Source: Gemmatimonadota bacterium
Lineage (GTDB): Bacteria; Gemmatimonadota; Gemmatimonadetes; Longimicrobiales; Gaopeijiaceae
Direction of reading: 5' to 3'
NCBI GenBank assembly: GCA_016209995.1
Contig: JACQVC010000469.1
Span: forward strand, 1-10,530
DNA: 10,530 nt
A program made the translations under genes and the position numbers. The notes beneath the pieces were generated by a model, which was not told the DNA's origin, ran no database searches, and was given only the letters and a program-made list of their open reading frames with translations. Below are positions 1 through 6,632 of this stretch, piece by piece; positions within the stretch are counted from its first letter, which is position 1, and the number at the start of each line of letters is the position of its first letter.

Positions 1-1256
1 CCCCCGAGGAGCAAGCCCGTGTACACGCCCAGCGCGACGACCGCCAGGAAGCCCGCCATCCGGTAGTAAACGACCATAATGAGAATCACCAGGACGGTCC
101 CCACGACCCCCGCGAGTTTCCCCTGATCAATCGAGTCGCTGCCCAGCGAGGGCCCCACGGTGCGCTCTTCCATCACACGCAGCGGCGCCGGAAGCGCGCC
201 CGCCCGCAGCACCAGCGCCAGGTCGCGGGCCTCCTCCATGGGTGACTGGCCCAGCTCGATCTGGCCCTGGGCGCCGATGCGGTCGCGAATCACCGGCGCG
301 CTCACCACCTCGTTGTCGAGCACGATGGCAATGAAGTCCCCGATGTGCTGCGCCGTCACGTCCTGGAATACGCGGCCACCGCGACGCGTCAGCGTGAACG
401 ACACCTGCGCCTGGTTGAACTGAGGGTCGCGTCCGGCCACGGCCGTCTCCAGCATGTCGCCCGTCAGGAACGCGTCGCGCTCGAGCACGTACAGGCGCCG
501 GTAGGTGCGGGCCCCGCGGCCCACGGGCTCCGAACCCCAGAGCAGGCGCACTTCCCTCGGGATGAGCCGCTCTAGCTCGGGAAGTGCCAGATAGCGGTTC
601 ACCGTCTCCATGTCTTCTTCCGCCACCAGGAAGATCCCCTCGGCATCGCCCTGGAGCAGGAGGGACGTCAAGGGCCGGAGAGCCGCCAGCGAATCACGCT
701 CCTCGGCGGGTGCTCCGGTCGCGTCCGCGCCCGCGGCGCCCGCCGTGTCGCCACGCGCGCCCGGAGGCGCGAACAACAGCTCTTCGATCGAGGGCGTACG
801 CGTGGTATCCGCCGCCACGGCGGAGCGCACGGCCTCCTCGCCCAGGGTCGCCACGATCGCCCGATCCACCCGCGGAAGAACGCTCTGCATGTCTCGCGTC
901 GGACGAACCAGCGCCCACTCCAAGAACGCCGTCTGCTGGATGATGTTCTTGGCGCGGTTCTCGTCGCTGATTCCGGCCAGCTCGACGATAATGCGGTCCG
1001 TCCCCACCTTCTGGATCAGCGGCTCTTCGACGCCGAACTCGTCGATGCGGGTGCGGATGATACGTAACGCCCGGTCGATGGCGTCCGCCTTCGCCTCCGC
1101 GGTGAGTGTACCCTGGGGATCATCCACCTCGAGGACGAGGTGCATGCCGCCCTGCAGGTCGAGACCCAGCTTCAGCCCGTTTTGGTACAGATACCAGGCC
1201 GACAGGCCCAGAGCCAGCACGATCACGGCCAACCGGCCCTTCGTCGACTTCAGCAT
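1..1256 (-). CDS. secD: Protein translocase subunit SecD, N-terminal part (cut by window edge)
   Basis: SecD is the inner-membrane partner of SecF. It uses the proton gradient to help pull Sec substrates out of the SecYEG channel on the outer face. The 418 residues visible start MLKSTKGRLA, with a first membrane helix at about 8-25. The family signature GLDLQGGMHLVLEV follows at 31-44, then the first periplasmic domain (about 50-120) and its remainder. The second hallmark, RAGALPAPLRVMEERTVGPSLGSDSI, is at 351-376, leading into TM2 (about 381-398) and TM3 at the edge. The rest of the membrane domain lies outside. Residues about 148-190 form an Ala/Asp/Glu/Gly-rich stretch that looks like a flexible insert. 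The ATG at 1254-1256 is chosen because it sits just before the membrane helix; the SD (AGGTCG) is weak. secF probably follows off the edge. yajC is not immediately upstream; a DNA glycosylase gene is, 98 bases away. Identity is very secure; the role is family knowledge. Confidence 0.96.
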   Translation of the reverse strand, partial: MLKSTKGRLAVIVLALGLSAWYLYQNGLKLGLDLQGGMHLVLEVDDPQGTLTAEAKADAIDRALRIIRTRIDEFGVEEPLIQKVGTDRIIVELAGISDENRAKNIIQQTAFLEWALVRPTRDMQSVLPRVDRAIVATLGEEAVRSAVAADTTRTPSIEELLFAPPGARGDTAGAAGADATGAPAEERDSLAALRPLTSLLLQGDAEGIFLVAEEDMETVNRYLALPELERLIPREVRLLWGSEPVGRGARTYRRLYVLERDAFLTGDMLETAVAGRDPQFNQAQVSFTLTRRGGRVFQDVTAQHIGDFIAIVLDNEVVSAPVIRDRIGAQGQIELGQSPMEEARDLALVLRAGALPAPLRVMEERTVGPSLGSDSIDQGKLAGVVGTVLVILIMVVYYRMAGFLAVVALGVYTGLLLG

Positions 1257-1291
1257 AGCATTCGACCTGCTACCGTCGAGGACCAACCATC

Positions 1292-1313
1292 GCGGGTCGC
1301 AACGAGGACCCGC
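1292..1313. repeat. 7-bp perfect inverted repeat between glycosylase gene and secD
   Basis: GCGGGTC (1292-1298) and GACCCGC (1307-1313) are perfect complements around an 8-base loop. They lie in the 98-base gap ahead of secD on the minus strand. No T tract follows on the minus strand, so it is not a convincing intrinsic terminator. It could be a 5'-UTR structure for secD or simply chance in GC-rich DNA. The octamer CGAGGACC also occurs twice here (1277-1284 and 1303-1310). Confidence 0.35.
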
Positions 1314-1354
1314 AGCCAGCGAGGGTTGTAAGCTTGCGACATGCCGAGGCAGTG

Positions 1355-2017
1355 TCAATTCCTGACGCGCAGCGCCTTCCCTTCCGCTACGAGCAGCGCG
1401 TGAAACTCGTTCAGGGCCGCGTGGTCCGGCGGAAGCTGGTCTTCGATCCATGTGCGCAGGTCCTCGTAGCGCCAGGCCGCCTCCTGCTCGAACCCACATC
1501 GGGCGAGAACACGGCGCAGGTAGGCATCCACGACCATCACCGGGACGCCATATGCGTAGAGCAAGATGCTGTCCGCCGTCTCGGGTCCGACGCCCCAGAG
1601 CGCGAGCAACTGGGCTCGACGCGGCGCTCCACGGCGGGAAAGAAAGAAGCGGGCCAGTTCCTTCAGTTTGCGCGTCTTCTGACGGAAGTACCCGGCCGGA
1701 CGAACGAGGCGCGCCAGCCGCGATACACGCATCTCGACGAGGGCTCGCCAGCTCATCGCCCGAGCCTGGTGTATCTGCGCCAGCGCGCGGACGACGTTCT
1801 GCCAGCTCGTGTTCTGGGCCAGTACCGCTCCGACGATGACCTCGACGCGACCCCGCCCACGCGGCACCGAATAGTCTGCCGGGTGGTAGCGTACGCTGCG
1901 GCTGGATCGCTGGAAGAGCGGCCACCAGCCCTGCGGGCCATGTCGGGCGAGGAGCTGATCGTGCAGCCGAGCGATCGGCGAATCGAGAGCCATTGGGGCG
2001 AGTCTGTGAGCGTTCAT
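1355..2017 (-). CDS. HhH-GPD DNA glycosylase, COG2231/MagIII-like (endonuclease III related)
   Basis: This is a base-excision-repair glycosylase of the endonuclease III fold. The 220-residue product reads GPQGWWP near the start, then VGAVLAQNTSWQNV (62-75), and a helix-hairpin-helix LLALWGVGPETADSILL (137-153). The catalytic-type VVDAYLRR, with Asp164, follows. Endonuclease III has a lysine in the HhH (GxGxKTA); here the place is Glu146 (GPETA). That points to a monofunctional glycosylase without lyase activity, as in the 3-methyladenine glycosylase MagIII group. The four iron-sulfur cysteines expected after the fold are absent: the protein stops at NEFHALLVAEGKALRVRN. Lys214 may match the modified lysine of Helicobacter MagIII (inference). 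The start is uncertain: ATG 2017 is used here, with an in-frame TTG at 2050 and ATG at 1993 as alternatives. None has a clear SD. It could be co-transcribed with secD. Confidence 0.85.
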   Translation of the reverse strand: MNAHRLAPMALDSPIARLHDQLLARHGPQGWWPLFQRSSRSVRYHPADYSVPRGRGRVEVIVGAVLAQNTSWQNVVRALAQIHQARAMSWRALVEMRVSRLARLVRPAGYFRQKTRKLKELARFFLSRRGAPRRAQLLALWGVGPETADSILLYAYGVPVMVVDAYLRRVLARCGFEQEAAWRYEDLRTWIEDQLPPDHAALNEFHALLVAEGKALRVRN

Positions 2018-2302
2018 CGGATCGAAGATCGGGGTCCCCAACGCAAGCAAGCGTTTGCGTGGCGTAAGAAGATCGGGTCCGGGCCGAACGCCACGCCAGT
2101 TTCACCCCGGAAACTCCACGTGGTCCCACAAGAACCTTACAAAGAACCCCTACGCTTGCCCGGCCTACTGGTGCTACGTACCTTTCACTCGATCTCCGGC
2201 CAATCCGGAGGTCTGGGCCGCTGGCGCTGTCCTGCGTGACACGTCCGGGGGACCGCGGGACTCGGAGCCCGCCGGTGTCCACGCCCGAGGTGCAACCCTT
2301 TG
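2018..2302. other. Intergenic stretch between divergent units, rich in inverted repeats
   Basis: No gene is supportable here. The region separates the minus-strand glycosylase from the plus-strand EamA unit and should carry promoters for both, but I see no strong -35/-10 pair. AAGAACC occurs twice, 12 bases apart (2130-2136, 2142-2148), in the most AT-rich part. A 9-bp hairpin lies at 2191-2213. A second imperfect hairpin lies at 2250-2280, with outer arms GGAC/GTCC and inner arms GCGGG/CCCGC. Confidence 0.5.
2191..2213. repeat. 9-bp inverted repeat, possible operator or RNA hairpin
   Basis: GATCTCCGG (2191-2199) pairs with CCGGAGGTC (2205-2213) around the loop CCAAT: eight Watson-Crick pairs and one G-T. 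Neither strand has a following T tract, so it is not an intrinsic terminator. It lies about 90 bases ahead of the exceptional SD at 2303 and could be a protein-binding palindrome or the first hairpin of a structured leader. Confidence 0.45.
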
Positions 2303-2316
2303 AAAGGAGGTGATCC
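2303..2316 (+). promoter_or_regulatory. Full-length (14-base) Shine-Dalgarno sequence
   Basis: AAAGGAGGTGATCC is the exact complement of the conserved 3' end of 16S rRNA (GGATCACCTCCTTT). Ordinary ribosome binding sites match 4-7 bases, so this is an exceptionally strong one. A TTG codon follows at 2318-2320, 7 bases after the GGAGG core, which is ideal spacing. The other protein genes in this window have weak or short SD sequences, so this element is clearly under special selection. Confidence 0.75.
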
Positions 2317-2317
2317 C

Positions 2318-2380
2318 TTGTCCTCAACAAGTACTGCGTGCAACCTGGCACGGGCAGGCGATCGCCGCATCGGCTTCTAG
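2318..2380 (+). CDS. 20-codon mini-ORF behind a perfect Shine-Dalgarno (leader peptide or small protein)
   Basis: Starting at TTG 2318 the frame encodes MSSTSTACNLARAGDRRIGF and stops at TAG 2378-2380. I do not recognise the peptide. Support is positional: a 14-base SD ends just before it with ideal spacing. Its last codons and stop lie inside a small hairpin (TCGGCT/AGCCGA, 2370-2384). A strong terminator-like hairpin follows at 2458-2497, and the EamA exporter begins at 2534. That order (strong SD, short peptide, competing stems, terminator, gene) resembles a ribosome-mediated attenuator. The peptide has three Arg codons in its last nine (CGG, then CGC CGC), a modest bias only. Alternatives are a free-standing small-protein gene or a structured RNA in which the SD itself is the functional element. 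A GTG frame at 2338-2504 is open too but lacks a spaced SD. Confidence 0.42.
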   Translation: MSSTSTACNLARAGDRRIGF

Positions 2381-2429
2381 CCGAATCATCGCGAAGACTG
2401 TCCGCACCGGTAGGTGCCGTCGCGGCATC
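2370..2429 (+). other. Two short RNA hairpins between mini-ORF and terminator
   Basis: TCGGCT (2370-2375) pairs with AGCCGA (2379-2384) around TCT, overlapping the mini-ORF stop codon. GGTGCCG (2413-2419) pairs with CGGCATC (2423-2429) around TCG, with one G-T pair. GCGGC at 2441-2445 could alternatively pair with GCCGC at 2458-2462, the base of the terminator stem, over 5 bp. This offers a possible but weak antiterminator. All of this is by eye; no folding was computed. Confidence 0.35.
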
Positions 2430-2457
2430 GCAGCCGGGTTGCGGCAGGCCCTACGGC

Positions 2458-2497
2458 GCCGCCGGATCCACCGGGTCCGGCGGCCCGTTGCTTTTCC
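2458..2497 (+). terminator. Intrinsic terminator-like hairpin upstream of the EamA gene
   Basis: GCCGCCGGATCC (2458-2469) pairs with GGGTCCGGCGGC (2473-2484) over 12 bp with a single G-T pair and a three-base ACC loop. TTGCTTTT follows at 2488-2495. This is the best intrinsic-terminator candidate in the window. It lies after the mini-ORF and 37 bases ahead of the EamA start, so it either ends a small separate transcript or attenuates the downstream operon. Confidence 0.62.
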
Positions 2498-2533
2498 ACG
2501 ATTGAGGCCAAACTCCGCCCCTGAGTCCGAAAC

Positions 2534-3406
2534 ATGACCCCACGCGTAGCGCCGCCGTGGCTGGTCCTGATAGTGGCGGTCTCGGCCATGAGCTGGGCAG
2601 GGCCCCTGATTCGGTTGAGTCAGGCTCCCTCCCTGGCCATCGCGGCGTGGCGCCTCCTCTTCTCCCTTGCTTTCATGGCCCTGGTCCTGGCCGCGCGGCG
2701 AGGCGCCGGCGCAGCTCCTCGGCTCGCCGCCGCCGAGTGGATCCTGGCGGTTGCGGCCGGCGCCTTGCTCGCCGCTCACTTCTGGAGCTGGATCGCCTCG
2801 CTCGACTTCACGACCGTGTCCAGTTCCGTGGTCCTGGTGTCCACGCAGCCGATCTTTGTAGCGGCCTTCTCGACCGTGTTCCTCGCCGAACGGCCGCAGA
2901 GGAAGCAGTGGTTGGGAATCGGCCTGGCCGTAGCGGGTGCCGCATGGATCGGCTGGGGTGACTTCGCCGTGAGCGGCCGCGCACTGGCCGGCGATCTATT
3001 GGCGATCACCGCCGCGATCCTGGTTGCCGGCTATTACGTGATCGGGCGGAGATTGCGGCAGCGCCTGGACCTTTGGACGTACATCGCCATCGTGTACGGA
3101 GTCGCGGCGGTGCTGCTGGCCGTCGCCGCCGCCGCGCACCCGCGGGTCGCGCTCACGGGCTACGCGACCGCTGATTGGCTCATCTTCGTGGCGCTGGCCG
3201 CCGGGCCCATGATGCTGGGGCACACCGGCGTGAACTTCGCGCTTCGGTATCTGCGCGCGTACCTGGTCAACCTGACGCTGCTGGGCGAAGCGGTCGGCGC
3301 CACGCTGATCGCTTGGGTCCTTCCCGCGATCGCCGAGGCGCCTCCGGTCCAAACGCTGGCAGGGGGCGCGCTGATTCTCGCGGGGATCGCGGTCGCGGCC
3401 CGCTGA
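2534..3406 (+). CDS. EamA/DMT-family transporter (RhaT/RarD-like exporter)
   Basis: This is an inner-membrane permease of the drug/metabolite transporter superfamily, typically a proton-coupled exporter of amino acids or other metabolites. The 290 residues form about ten hydrophobic helices in two EamA repeats (about 9-140 and 152-289), the usual length. Visible marks are AWRLLFSLAF in TM2, SSSVVLVSTQPIFVAAFSTVFLAERPQRKQWLGIGLAVAGAAWI across TM4-5, and in the second half GHTGVNFALRYLRAYLVNLTLLGEAVGATLIAW, the family's GEPvga-type signature. The substrate cannot be read from sequence. The start ATG 2534 has no clear SD, in sharp contrast with the 14-base SD 230 bases upstream. The hydrolase gene follows after 8 bases, so the two are probably one operon. 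A terminator-like hairpin at 2458-2497 lies in its leader and may control expression. Confidence 0.9.
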   Translation: MTPRVAPPWLVLIVAVSAMSWAGPLIRLSQAPSLAIAAWRLLFSLAFMALVLAARRGAGAAPRLAAAEWILAVAAGALLAAHFWSWIASLDFTTVSSSVVLVSTQPIFVAAFSTVFLAERPQRKQWLGIGLAVAGAAWIGWGDFAVSGRALAGDLLAITAAILVAGYYVIGRRLRQRLDLWTYIAIVYGVAAVLLAVAAAAHPRVALTGYATADWLIFVALAAGPMMLGHTGVNFALRYLRAYLVNLTLLGEAVGATLIAWVLPAIAEAPPVQTLAGGALILAGIAVAAR

Positions 3407-3414
3407 GCGCGAGC

Positions 3415-4422
3415 ATGCCCTACGAGGTCCGTCCGTTCCGCCCCGCCTGGTGGCTTCCCGGCCGGCACGCCCAGACTCTCGGGGGAAGGTTCCTGCGGCG
3501 AGCCCCAGGCCTCGCCGTTCAGCGCCAGCGCTGGGAGCTGCCCGATGGGGATTTCCTCGATCTCGATTTCGTGGGCTTCGACATCCCGTCCGAGGTGCGC
3601 GGACGCCGCCGCACCCCCGTGGTCGTGATCCTGCACGGCCTCGAAGGGTCGTCCCGGCGTTCGTACGTGCGCGTGATGCTGAAGGAGCTGCTCGGAATCG
3701 GCTTGCGCGCCATCGCGCTGAACTTCCGCGGTTGCAGTGGCGAGCTGAATCGCGCCGCTCGTTTCTATCACTCCGGCGACACCGGCGACCTGGCCTTCGT
3801 TATCGAACGGTTGCGAGAGCAGCTCCCGGACACGCGCATCGGACTGCTCGGCTACTCACTGGGAGGAAACGTAGTCCTCAAATTCCTGGGCCAGCGTCGC
3901 AACGCGGTGAAGGAGTGGGTACACGCCGCAGCGGCGATCTCGGTGCCCTTCGACCTGATCGCGGGTTCGCGCGCGCTCGAGCGAGGCCCTATGGCCCGCC
4001 TGTACACCCTCTACTTCATGCGCATGCTGCAGCGAAAGGTGCGCGGCAAGGCTCGGCAACTCGCGGAGCTGTGCGACACTCGCCGCGCGCTCGCGGCCCG
4101 CACGTTGTGGGAGTTCGATGACGCACTCACGGCGCCGCTGCACGGATTCGCCGACGCGGAGGACTACTACACGCGCTCCAGCTGCGGTGCGTTCCTGGAT
4201 GGCGTGCGAGTCCCCACCCTGCTCATCCACTCACGCGACGACCCGTTCCTGCCCGCAGCCCACATCCCGGAGCGGGCCATCGCCGGGAACCCGTGCTTGA
4301 TACCGGCGATCGCGGATCGGGGAGGTCACGTAGGATTCATCGCCGGAGCCAGGCCGTGGGCCCCGGTCTCTTGGGCGGAAACCGAAGCGGCCCGCTTCCT
4401 GAGCGCTCAGCTCGACCGCTGA
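3415..4422 (+). CDS. YheT-like alpha/beta hydrolase (COG0429)
   Basis: This is a probable soluble serine hydrolase (esterase-like) of the YheT/ABHD1-3 group; the physiological substrate is unknown. The 335-residue product opens with the family-typical PAWWLPGRHAQTLGGRF (10-26). It has HGLEGSS at 74-80 (oxyanion region), the nucleophile elbow GYSLGGN with Ser148, HSRDDPF with the acid at Asp275 or Asp276, and GGHVGF with His305. All triad parts are present and the length is normal. ATG 3415 is chosen because the family similarity begins right there. The frame is open further upstream into the EamA gene, but that part is only a shadow. The SD is poor (GAG 5-7 bases away). It follows the EamA gene by 8 bases, suggesting translational coupling, and converges with typA, whose stop is 11 bases away with no visible intrinsic terminator between them. 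Confidence 0.92.
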   Translation: MPYEVRPFRPAWWLPGRHAQTLGGRFLRRAPGLAVQRQRWELPDGDFLDLDFVGFDIPSEVRGRRRTPVVVILHGLEGSSRRSYVRVMLKELLGIGLRAIALNFRGCSGELNRAARFYHSGDTGDLAFVIERLREQLPDTRIGLLGYSLGGNVVLKFLGQRRNAVKEWVHAAAAISVPFDLIAGSRALERGPMARLYTLYFMRMLQRKVRGKARQLAELCDTRRALAARTLWEFDDALTAPLHGFADAEDYYTRSSCGAFLDGVRVPTLLIHSRDDPFLPAAHIPERAIAGNPCLIPAIADRGGHVGFIAGARPWAPVSWAETEAARFLSAQLDR

Positions 4423-4433
4423 CTGGCAGGTCG

Positions 4434-6305
4434 CTAAGTCAAGGCCGCCGCCAGCCGCTTGCCGGCGCGCTTGCGCTGCTCCTCGTCCAGAATCGCTTTG
4501 CGCAGGCGGATCGACCGGGGCGTCACTTCGACCAGCTCATCGTCGGCGATCCACTCGAGCGCGGCATCGAGGCTCAGCCTGAGCGGCGTCTTGAGCCCAA
4601 CGTCCACTTCGCGCGTCGAGGACCGGTAGTTCGTGAGATGCTTCTTCTTGGTCGGGTTGCACGGCAGATCCTCGGTGCGCGCATTTTCCCCCACGATCAT
4701 GCCCATGTAGATGGCGTCCATCGGCGAGACGAAGAGGGTCCCGCGGCTCTGCAGACTCTCGAGCGAGTACGTGGTCGCCTCGCCCATCTCGATGCTCACC
4801 ATCGATCCGCGGTTGCGCGCCAGCACGGCCCCGCGCCACGCACCGTAACCGATGAAACGCGAGACCATGATGCCCAGTCCCCGCGTGTCCGTGAGGAACT
4901 CGGTGCGGTAACCGAGCAAGCCACGGGTCGGGATCTCGAACTCGAGCCGTACGACACCGTTGCCCGTGGCGGTCATGTCGCGCAGCTCACCGCGCCGTCG
5001 CGATACCTTCTCGAAGACGATGCCCTGGTGCTCCTGCGGCACCTCGATGACCAGGTGCTCGATAGGCTCGAGCAGGCCGTCGTCCTCGTCGGTCATCGTG
5101 ATGACTTCCGGCCTGGATACGCACAGCTCGATTCCCTCGCGACGTATCTCCTCGATCAGCACCGCCAGGTGCAGCTCGCCCCGTCCCGAGACCTTGACGC
5201 CGTCCGGCCGGCCTACATCCTCGACGCGCAGCGCCACGTTCACCTGCAGCTCGCGCTCGAGGCGATCACGCAGTTGCCGCAGGGTGATCGCGCTACCCTC
5301 CTGGCCGGCGAACGGCCCGGTGTTGACCAGGAAGAACATGGATACCGTGGGCTCTTCGATCTCGAGTGGCGGGAGCGCGGGCTCGACCCGCTCGGGGGCC
5401 GACAGCGTATCGCCGATCGATATGTCATCGATCCCCGCGATCCAGACGATGTCGCCGGCTGCGACCTCCTCGACTTCGACGCGCTCGAGGCCACGGGTGA
5501 CCCAGAGGTGCGTGGATCGCTGCGGGTTCGAGCCCACAACCTCCCATCCGTGCGTACGAGTGGGATCCTTCCAGCGCGTGAGCGTCTGCACGAGCGGCTC
5601 TCCGCTGCGGTGCACGCCCTCGACCACACGACCGCACCCGATGCGCCCGACGTAGTCGCTCCACGCCAGGGTGCTGACCTGCATGCGGAACGGCGCCTGC
5701 AGCCGAACCGCCGGCGGAGGCACGTGCTCGATGATCGTCTCGAACAGCGGCGCCATCGTCCGGGCCTCGTCCGCGAAGTCGCGAACGAACCACCCGTGCA
5801 GGCCGGATCCGTAGAGCACGGGAAAGTCCGCCTGCGCGTCGCTCGTGCCCAGCTCGATAAACAGGTCGAACGTGCGGTGCAAAGTCTCGGTAGCGTCGGC
5901 TGCCTCGCGATCCACCTTGTTGACGATCACGATCGGGCGCAGCCCGCGGCGCAATGCTCGCATCAGAACGTAGCGCGTCTGCGGCATCGGGCCTTCCGCC
6001 GCGTCCACCAGCAGCAGCACCGAGTCGACCATGGAGAGCACGCGCTCCACCTCGCCCGAGAAGTCCGCGTGACCCGGCGTGTCCACGATGTTGATGACGT
6101 AGCCGTCCCACTCGACCGAACAGTGCTTCGCGCGGATCGTGATGCCGCGCTCGCGCTCCAGGTCGTACGAGTCCATCACCCGCTCTTCCACGCGTGCGTT
6201 CTCGCGGAAGACGTGGGCCGCACGGAAGATCGAGTCGATCAGCGTGGTCTTACCGTGGTCGATGTGCGCGATGATCGCGACGTTGCGAATGCGCTTCGTG
6301 TCCAT
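4434..6305 (-). CDS. typA: Ribosome-associated GTPase TypA/BipA
   Basis: TypA/BipA is an EF-G/LepA-related translational GTPase. It binds the 70S ribosome and helps assembly and growth under stress and at low temperature. The 623-residue protein, a normal family length, shows all G motifs: AHIDHGKTT (13-21), RGITI (53-57), DTPGHADF (75-82), NKVDR (129-133) and GSG (166-168). EF-G-like beta-barrel and domain III/V segments follow, with [18 protein letters not shown] and [18 protein letters not shown]. The BipA-specific C-terminal domain includes [14 protein letters not shown] and ends in a basic tail. ATG 6303-6305 is used. A GTG immediately before it (6306-6308) is equally possible. The good SD (AGGAGGG, 6321-6327) is rather far, 12 bases from the GTG and 15 from the ATG. 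It is transcribed divergently from dctQ and convergently with the hydrolase. Confidence 0.97.
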   Translation of the reverse strand: MDTKRIRNVAIIAHIDHGKTTLIDSIFRAAHVFRENARVEERVMDSYDLERERGITIRAKHCSVEWDGYVINIVDTPGHADFSGEVERVLSMVDSVLLLVDAAEGPMPQTRYVLMRALRRGLRPIVIVNKVDREAADATETLHRTFDLFIELGTSDAQADFPVLYGSGLHGWFVRDFADEARTMAPLFETIIEHVPPPAVRLQAPFRMQVSTLAWSDYVGRIGCGRVVEGVHRSGEPLVQTLTRWKDPTRTHGWEVVGSNPQRSTHLWVTRGLERVEVEEVAAGDIVWIAGIDDISIGDTLSAPERVEPALPPLEIEEPTVSMFFLVNTGPFAGQEGSAITLRQLRDRLERELQVNVALRVEDVGRPDGVKVSGRGELHLAVLIEEIRREGIELCVSRPEVITMTDEDDGLLEPIEHLVIEVPQEHQGIVFEKVSRRRGELRDMTATGNGVVRLEFEIPTRGLLGYRTEFLTDTRGLGIMVSRFIGYGAWRGAVLARNRGSMVSIEMGEATTYSLESLQSRGTLFVSPMDAIYMGMIVGENARTEDLPCNPTKKKHLTNYRSSTREVDVGLKTPLRLSLDAALEWIADDELVEVTPRSIRLRKAILDEEQRKRAGKRLAAALT

Positions 6306-6379
6306 CACTGGTGCGTCCAGCCCTCCTTGCCACGTCCCGGCGGACTGTGTTGCGACTGCCTGTACGCCGGTAACCGGAT

Positions 6380-6420
6380 AACCTCAAACCATATAAGATA
6401 ACGGAAACTCTTGCTTCGTT
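6380..6420 (-). promoter_or_regulatory. AT-rich island, probable typA promoter region
   Basis: In otherwise GC-rich spacer, 6385-6412 is AT-rich. On the minus strand it reads TTATCTTATATGG, giving -10-like TATCTT (6400-6395) or TATATG. No matching good -35 is seen at 17 bases. It is placed about 90 bases ahead of typA, with a 12-bp direct repeat just upstream of it. Typing it as a promoter is inference from position and base composition. Confidence 0.3.
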
Positions 6421-6425
6421 GCAGG

Positions 6426-6454
6426 CATCGGAACACGCTACACATCGGAACACG
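6426..6454. repeat. 12-bp direct repeat with 17-bp period
   Basis: CATCGGAACACG occurs at 6426-6437 and again at 6443-6454, separated by CTACA. Perfect 12-base copies this close in non-coding DNA are unlikely by chance. They lie between the typA AT-rich promoter island and the dctQ side, at the usual location of an activator or repressor site. No regulator family can be named from the motif. Confidence 0.5.
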
Positions 6455-6506
6455 TGCCGGCGTCCAGGGTGTGCTGGCAACGAGGGACGCGCGGACGCGG
6501 TCGTGT

Positions 6507-6535
6507 TTGCGCACCTGCCTGCTGAGTGCCAGAAT
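6507..6535 (+). promoter_or_regulatory. Candidate sigma-70-type promoter for dctQM
   Basis: TTGCGC (6507-6512) and CAGAAT (6530-6535) are separated by exactly 17 bases. Each matches four of six consensus positions. It lies 138 bases ahead of the dctQ start on the correct strand. The match is moderate and GC-rich genomes produce such pairs by chance. Confidence 0.3.
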
Positions 6536-6632
6536 TGGCTTCCGTTTGAATCGAGCCGGCCCCATAGCCGGCAGACCGGTCTCGACCCACTCGACGCACA
6601 GCGGAACCGTAGCGAAGCGGAGGTCAGCGAAA

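Noticed and set aside
2157..2185. TTGCCC-17-TACCTT as a promoter for the mini-ORF transcript
   Set aside because: The spacing is right, but the -10 matches only three of six positions, too weak to list as a feature.
2055..2303. 82-codon plus-strand frame in the intergenic region
   Set aside because: It has no SD and no recognisable domain, and it runs through several inverted repeats; the composition looks like non-coding sequence.
2303..2316. Antisense 3' end of a 16S rRNA gene on the minus strand
   Set aside because: The match ends after 14 bases. The conserved GGCT preceding it in 16S and any further helix sequence are absent, so it is an SD element and not an rRNA remnant.
3175..3414. 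N-terminal extension of the YheT-like hydrolase
   Set aside because: The frame is open upstream but overlaps the EamA gene, and family similarity begins exactly at the ATG at 3415.
4293..6401. 702-codon open frame on the plus strand opposite typA
   Set aside because: It is the complementary shadow of a strongly conserved typA gene in GC-rich DNA, with Arg/Asp/His-rich low-complexity translation and no domain.
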